A DNA stretch of 10,341 bases, taken from contig NZ_DJDT01000225.1 of NCBI RefSeq assembly GCF_002432345.1, positions 88-10,428 on the forward strand. The letters run 5' to 3'. Of this stretch, positions 7,068 to 10,341 are shown one piece after another (the stretch's first letter is position 1; the number at the start of each line of letters is the position of its first letter). This stretch comes from Pedobacter sp. UBA5917 (GTDB lineage: Bacteria > Bacteroidota > Bacteroidia > Sphingobacteriales > Sphingobacteriaceae). Position numbers and translations under genes: made by a program. The notes below the pieces were generated by a model that had not been told where the DNA came from, made no database searches, and saw only the letters and a program-made list of their open reading frames with translations.

Positions 7068-7569
7068 GCCATTTTAAAAATATTTTAAAATATTTTTTCA
7101 AACTGATTTAACCCTTAAAATGCGATTAATTTATGGCGATAAATTTCGAATTGATAATGAGCAAGTTGTAGGCATTTAACAAAAGTTTAACTATTTTTTC
7201 TGCTGAAAATTTGTGTGAATAAATTTTCTTTCTTTTCTTTGTTTATAATTAGTCTAAATAAAAATTATCATTTCTTGGTTTTAGCACTAATTTCTATCTC
7301 AATATATATTTGGTTAGTTATGTTGATTTGAAGTCCTGTTTGCCCGCATCTTCATCGGATGCGGGTAAATCAGGCGCTATACATTTCTTAAATCCCTGAG
7401 GTTTTAGTTTATTCTTCTGGTTTTACAAGAATGTAATCGGCAGGGAATTTATCAGTGATTTAAAGTTAAAGCCCGATTATCCCTGATTAGAACTTTGTGG
7501 AATGATTCGAAGCAGTTTCGAACATCAAAAATAAACCTGAACAACAATACAATTCTGACTCCAGGCGAA
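7068..7569. other. Gene-free region between the tRNA promoter and the AraC-type gene
   Basis: About 500 bp of A/T-rich sequence without a supported gene. It contains one long hairpin (7335-7374, listed separately) and TTCGAA at 7506-7511 and again at 7517-7522, just beyond the AraC gene's end. A 19-codon ORF at 7120-7179 is too short to call. No clear intrinsic terminator with a T-tract is visible for the AraC gene. Confidence 0.6.
7335..7374. repeat. Long GC-rich hairpin of unknown role
   Basis: CCCGCATC (7343-7350) pairs with GATGCGGG (7358-7365) around loop TTCATCG. The stem extends outward through a G-T wobble, three T-A pairs and, past a one-base bulge, CCTG/CAGG, giving about 16 pairs. 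It stands out against very A/T-rich surroundings. No T-tract follows on either strand, so it is not a standard intrinsic terminator. It may be a dispersed palindromic repeat or end-of-transcript structure. Confidence 0.7.
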
Positions 7570-8691
7570 TCAGCACGACTTATCCTGATTTCTGATATAC
7601 TCGGATGGGGTTATACCTATGATTTTTTTGAAATAGGCATTAAAGGAAGATTTGTTTTTGAACCCCGACCTGTAGGCAATAGCAAGCAGGTTCTCGTTTT
7701 CCCTATTGTTATCAAGGGTTTTTACCACATCTTCAATCCTGTATTCGTTTACATATTGATAGAAAGATTTTTTTGCAAAAACATTCAGTGTTTCAGAAAT
7801 ATAATGTCTGCTGATGCCTGAAATGGCTGCAAGTTTTTCCAAACTGATGTCGTCTTCTTTATAGCGCTGGCCGTCTTTTATCAAAAGGTCGATTTTTGTA
7901 AAAACCTCCTTGTGCTGGACAGGGTTTAATAATAATTTTCTCGAAAAATTGTCAATCGGAGCATAAAGCGATCCCGATAGTTGTGCTGATGGTTTAGGAT
8001 TTTGATATTCAGGTATGTGCGATTTGGAATTGTATTCCCAATCTCTCGTTGCACTAAAAAACTTGTTACTGATTACCAGCACCGGCGCTGTGCCAAGCAG
8101 AATATAGATAATACTTCTGTTAAGTAAGGTATATGCCGGCGCTTCGATAACAGTGTAGGTAAGTACAACCTCTGATATGCCTAAACAAATGAGTAGCAAA
8201 CATAGATTACGGATTAATAAATGGTCAGCAAAACCTTTATTCCTCCTTTTGATGAGAATAAAGAACCCAAATATAAAATGGGTTGCGATTATGGGAGGAA
8301 ACACCGTTGCATTGTAAATATCGAGCATAAATTTGCCGTTGTTTGGATACCATGTATAACTGGCAAAAACACTTCCATATAGCGCAAACGACATAATAAG
8401 CGGAATAAACAAATACCAATGTGTATTTATGGTGCATAAACTACCATTCTTTTTTTCGGCGTACAGGTATAGTAAAGGGCCATACGATAACTGGATGAAA
8501 GTATGCATCATGGTAGATATGGAAGGATTGCCAAGTGTTGTGAAAATATAAAATTTGGTGGTGAGGTGCCAGGCAATGCCAATCAGTAGTAAAGCTAAGA
8601 TATTGTCTGATTTTTCTTTTTTCCTGTTATTTAATAGCAGTAGAAGTGATATTGCTGATTGAAGCATACCCGCAAAAATTATGTACTTCAT
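7570..8691 (-). CDS. Membrane-anchored AraC-family transcriptional regulator
   Basis: This 373-residue protein has about seven hydrophobic helices (roughly 2-20, 31-50, 59-78, 91-110, 128-147, 158-182 and 189-208). A cytoplasmic linker follows, then a C-terminal AraC/XylS DNA-binding domain (282-367). The domain holds both helix-turn-helices: ISLEKLAAISGISRHYISETLN and the signature GFKNKSSFNAYFKKIIGITPSEYI. Such integral-membrane AraC proteins are common in Bacteroidota and are thought to respond to signals at the inner membrane, but the ligand is unknown. The ATG at 8691 gives a helix-1 start and lies about 20 nt after a predicted transcription start. The gene is divergent from the PhnA-like enzyme across 257 bp, so it may regulate that gene as well as itself; this is inferred from position. 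No residues appear to be missing. Confidence 0.92.
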   Translation of the reverse strand: MKYIIFAGMLQSAISLLLLLNNRKKEKSDNILALLLIGIAWHLTTKFYIFTTLGNPSISTMMHTFIQLSYGPLLYLYAEKKNGSLCTINTHWYLFIPLIMSFALYGSVFASYTWYPNNGKFMLDIYNATVFPPIIATHFIFGFFILIKRRNKGFADHLLIRNLCLLLICLGISEVVLTYTVIEAPAYTLLNRSIIYILLGTAPVLVISNKFFSATRDWEYNSKSHIPEYQNPKPSAQLSGSLYAPIDNFSRKLLLNPVQHKEVFTKIDLLIKDGQRYKEDDISLEKLAAISGISRHYISETLNVFAKKSFYQYVNEYRIEDVVKTLDNNRENENLLAIAYRSGFKNKSSFNAYFKKIIGITPSEYIRNQDKSC

Positions 8692-8714
8692 TTTATAAAA
8701 AGCTTAAGTCTTTT

Positions 8715-8742
8715 CAAATATAATATTGCAACATTATATCAA
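8715..8742 (-). promoter_or_regulatory. Promoter of the AraC-type gene
   Basis: On the minus strand TTG (8742-8740) is followed after 17 bp by TATATTTG (8722-8715), a full match to TAnnTTTG. The start site would be near 8709, leaving an untranslated leader of about 20 nt before the ATG at 8691. Confidence 0.6.
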
Positions 8743-8746
8743 TGTT
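8721..8746. promoter_or_regulatory. Overlapping inverted repeats, candidate operator
   Basis: TAATATTG-CAACATTA (8721-8736) is a dyad with one mismatch. Its right half forms a second dyad, AACATT (8730-8735) with AATGTT (8741-8746), five bases apart. The three half-sites cover the spacer and -33 region of the AraC-gene promoter, where a repressor or autoregulator would bind. A/T-rich sequence makes short dyads likely by chance. Confidence 0.35.
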
Positions 8747-8948
8747 AAGTATTTGGCATGACAGATAACTGCAAAAGTTTTAAGATTGTGCTTTTTGTAA
8801 GTTTTTATTAGTCAGTTGTTTAAGGGTGTTAGTTTATAGAGGTTGACGTTAGGTAGTATGTTTTGACGGAAGCGGTCGATTCTGTTTTTGATTATTCACA
8901 ATTTCGATTTTATTAAACATGATGAACAATACTTAAATTTTACCCTAA

Positions 8949-10169
8949 ATGTACTCATTCAAAAAAAACAGTAAAAACATTTTTATTTATCTCATTTGTA
9001 TGCTGCTTGGCCAAATGGCACTGCAAGCGCAGGTTAAGAAACAAAGGCAAAGGGTAATCGTAATTATGATGGACGGCTTTGGCGACGAATATTATCGCAA
9101 TAGCAGTATGCCTACGCTTAACAAAATGGCAAAACAGGGGATTTACAAGGTGGTGCCATCGCTTATGCCGGCTGTTACAATGGTTAACAATGCAGCAATT
9201 GTTACCGGGCAAACACCAGATATCAATGGTATTACGGGTAACGTATTTTTAAATCCATCTACCGGAGGCGAAGAATATATGGAGGATGAGCGCTTGCTTT
9301 TGGGTAAAACCATTTTTGAGCGGGCACAGCGCGAAGGTGTTAAATCCGTTCTCTTCTCCTGTAAAACGAAAACTGTACTGCTCCTTAAAAAAGGTGCGGG
9401 TGAGGCCGTCTCGCGCGAAACCGTTACCCCGAAATGGACAGCGCGGATTGGAACTCCTCCAGATATTTATAGCCGAGAAATTAATTACTGGATAATGGAT
9501 GCCGCGCTTTATAGCCTTAAAAACGACCCTGAAATCGGATTAACCTATATTCATACTACCGATTATCCTATGCACACCTGGGCATCCGAAAGCGTAGAAT
9601 CTAAAGAGCACCTTCAAAAAATTGACGAATACCTCGCTAAGTTTATCCAGGTTGCGCCAGATGCTGCGATCTTAATTACCGCCGACCATACGGTAACGCA
9701 TAAAACCAAATGCTGGGACCTCGAAAAAACGATGACAAGCCATGGATTACCTCTTAAAGCGGCAATTTCTCCCGAAAAAGACCGTTATTTCAAACATCAC
9801 CTGGGTTTTGGTGGGGCGGCTTATGTATACTTAAACAACAAAAAAGATTCGGTAAAAGTTAAGCATGCCATTGAAGGGCTTGCCGGTGTTACCGAAGTGT
9901 TGTCGAAAAAAGATGCTGCGGCAAGGTTTCACCTGATGCCCGAACGTATAGGCGATTATATGGTGCTTGGAGATAGCGTTACCGTTTTTGGACATCTTGA
10001 AAAGTTAGCTTCCGAAGAGTTGCCCTCCACTTATCGGAGTCATGGGTCGTTATATGATGCGAAGGTGCCGCTGTTTATATACAATGCTAAAAATGCGCCA
10101 CCTGCAGGGTATTTTACCAGCAATTACAAGCTGGCTTCGTGGTTGTACAAAACCCCAATAAAAAAATAA
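8949..10169 (+). CDS. Exported alkaline-phosphatase-superfamily hydrolase, phosphonoacetate hydrolase (PhnA)-like
   Basis: This 406-residue protein has an N-terminal signal peptide (hydrophobic 11-25, likely cut after Ala27), so it acts outside the cytoplasm. The mature part follows the two-zinc alkaline phosphatase/NPP plan. Asp42 is in MMDG and Thr77 is the nucleophile in PAVTMVNN. Asp205 and His209 lie in TTDYPMH, Asp246 and His247 in TADH, and His365 in RSHGS. All seven expected metal and nucleophile positions are present. Beyond the superfamily, stretches such as IVTGQTPDINGITGN, GGEEYM, HHLGFGGAAYVYL, RIGDYMVLGD and the Lys139-x-Lys141 pair resemble phosphonoacetate hydrolase, which splits phosphonoacetate into acetate and phosphate. 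Classical PhnA is cytoplasmic, so the true substrate may be another phosphonate, phosphomonoester or phosphodiester. The length fits PhnA (about 410-420). It is divergent from the AraC regulator; no phosphonate transport genes are nearby. I see no full-consensus promoter upstream. Confidence 0.85.
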   Translation: MYSFKKNSKNIFIYLICMLLGQMALQAQVKKQRQRVIVIMMDGFGDEYYRNSSMPTLNKMAKQGIYKVVPSLMPAVTMVNNAAIVTGQTPDINGITGNVFLNPSTGGEEYMEDERLLLGKTIFERAQREGVKSVLFSCKTKTVLLLKKGAGEAVSRETVTPKWTARIGTPPDIYSREINYWIMDAALYSLKNDPEIGLTYIHTTDYPMHTWASESVESKEHLQKIDEYLAKFIQVAPDAAILITADHTVTHKTKCWDLEKTMTSHGLPLKAAISPEKDRYFKHHLGFGGAAYVYLNNKKDSVKVKHAIEGLAGVTEVLSKKDAAARFHLMPERIGDYMVLGDSVTVFGHLEKLASEELPSTYRSHGSLYDAKVPLFIYNAKNAPPAGYFTSNYKLASWLYKTPIKK

Positions 10170-10304
10170 GGGTATTGCCGATAAAAACTAAGTGTCGATT
10201 ATCAGGGGCCCATCATTAATATTGCTTGCAAACATAGCAATGATGGTGCTGTGTTTAATCATTCCTGTATATAATGATTGCTGATGTAAAGAATAAAAAA
10301 CAAT

Positions 10305-10331
10305 AAAGCCGCTTCGTATAAAAGCAGCTTT
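10305..10331 (+). terminator. Hairpin terminator near the right edge
   Basis: AAAGCCGCTT (10305-10314) pairs with AAGCAGCTTT (10322-10331) around a 7-nt loop, with a single C-A mismatch. The AAAGCCGC/GCTTT form resembles the other terminators here. It lies 135 bp after the PhnA-like gene and could serve that gene or a convergent gene beyond the window. Confidence 0.5.
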
Positions 10332-10341
10332 CTTAGCCTGT

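Noticed and set aside
7120..7179. 19-codon ORF beginning MRLIYGDKF
   Set aside because: The peptide looks protein-like but is too short, with no promoter or conserved family to support it.
7495..7821. Plus-strand 108-codon ORF
   Set aside because: It mostly lies antisense to the AraC DNA-binding domain, which is clearly real on the minus strand.
8840..8866. Promoter for the PhnA-like gene (TTGACG ... TATGTTTTG)
   Set aside because: The -7 element has one base too many to match TAnnTTTG and the spacing to TTG is too short.

Overview
The window looks like chromosomal DNA from a Bacteroidota member, probably Sphingobacteriaceae (Pedobacter-like). Signs of this are moderate-to-low GC, no recognisable Shine-Dalgarno sites, promoters of the TTTG-N17..19-TAnnTTTG type, AAAGCCGC/GCGGCTTT-style terminator hairpins, and AraC regulators built on a seven-helix membrane domain. 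The genus is an inference from style, not from a marker gene.

Positions 1-4897 (+) hold a three-gene operon cut by the left edge. Its genes are a peptidase-containing ABC transporter (C39 His and Asp visible, Cys upstream of the window), a HlyD-type adaptor 7 bp downstream, and, 45 bp further on, a 539-residue protein joining a GT14 glycosyltransferase to a second glycosyltransferase-like half. The first two are the classic machinery for cutting a double-glycine leader and exporting the peptide. The third suggests sugar attachment to the cargo or to something at the envelope. No leader-type precursor lies in the visible part, so it should be sought to the left.

Positions 5205-6326 (+) encode an exported protein of unknown function with a DUF4932-like look and a degenerate zinc-protease motif. 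A strong hairpin terminator follows it.

Positions 6714-7067 (-) form a compact tRNA unit: a near-consensus promoter, initiator tRNA-fMet(CAT), tRNA-Glu(TTC) and a textbook terminator. About 500 bp without genes follow, holding one striking long hairpin.

Positions 7570-10169 hold a divergent pair. On the minus strand is a membrane-anchored AraC-family regulator. On the plus strand is an exported alkaline-phosphatase-superfamily hydrolase closely resembling phosphonoacetate hydrolase (PhnA). The shared 257-bp gap carries a promoter for the regulator with overlapping inverted repeats that could be an operator. No other phosphonate genes are visible.

The best candidates for something new are the exporter plus double-glycosyltransferase operon and the secreted PhnA-like enzyme beside a membrane-bound regulator. 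Everything else looks like ordinary housekeeping or background.
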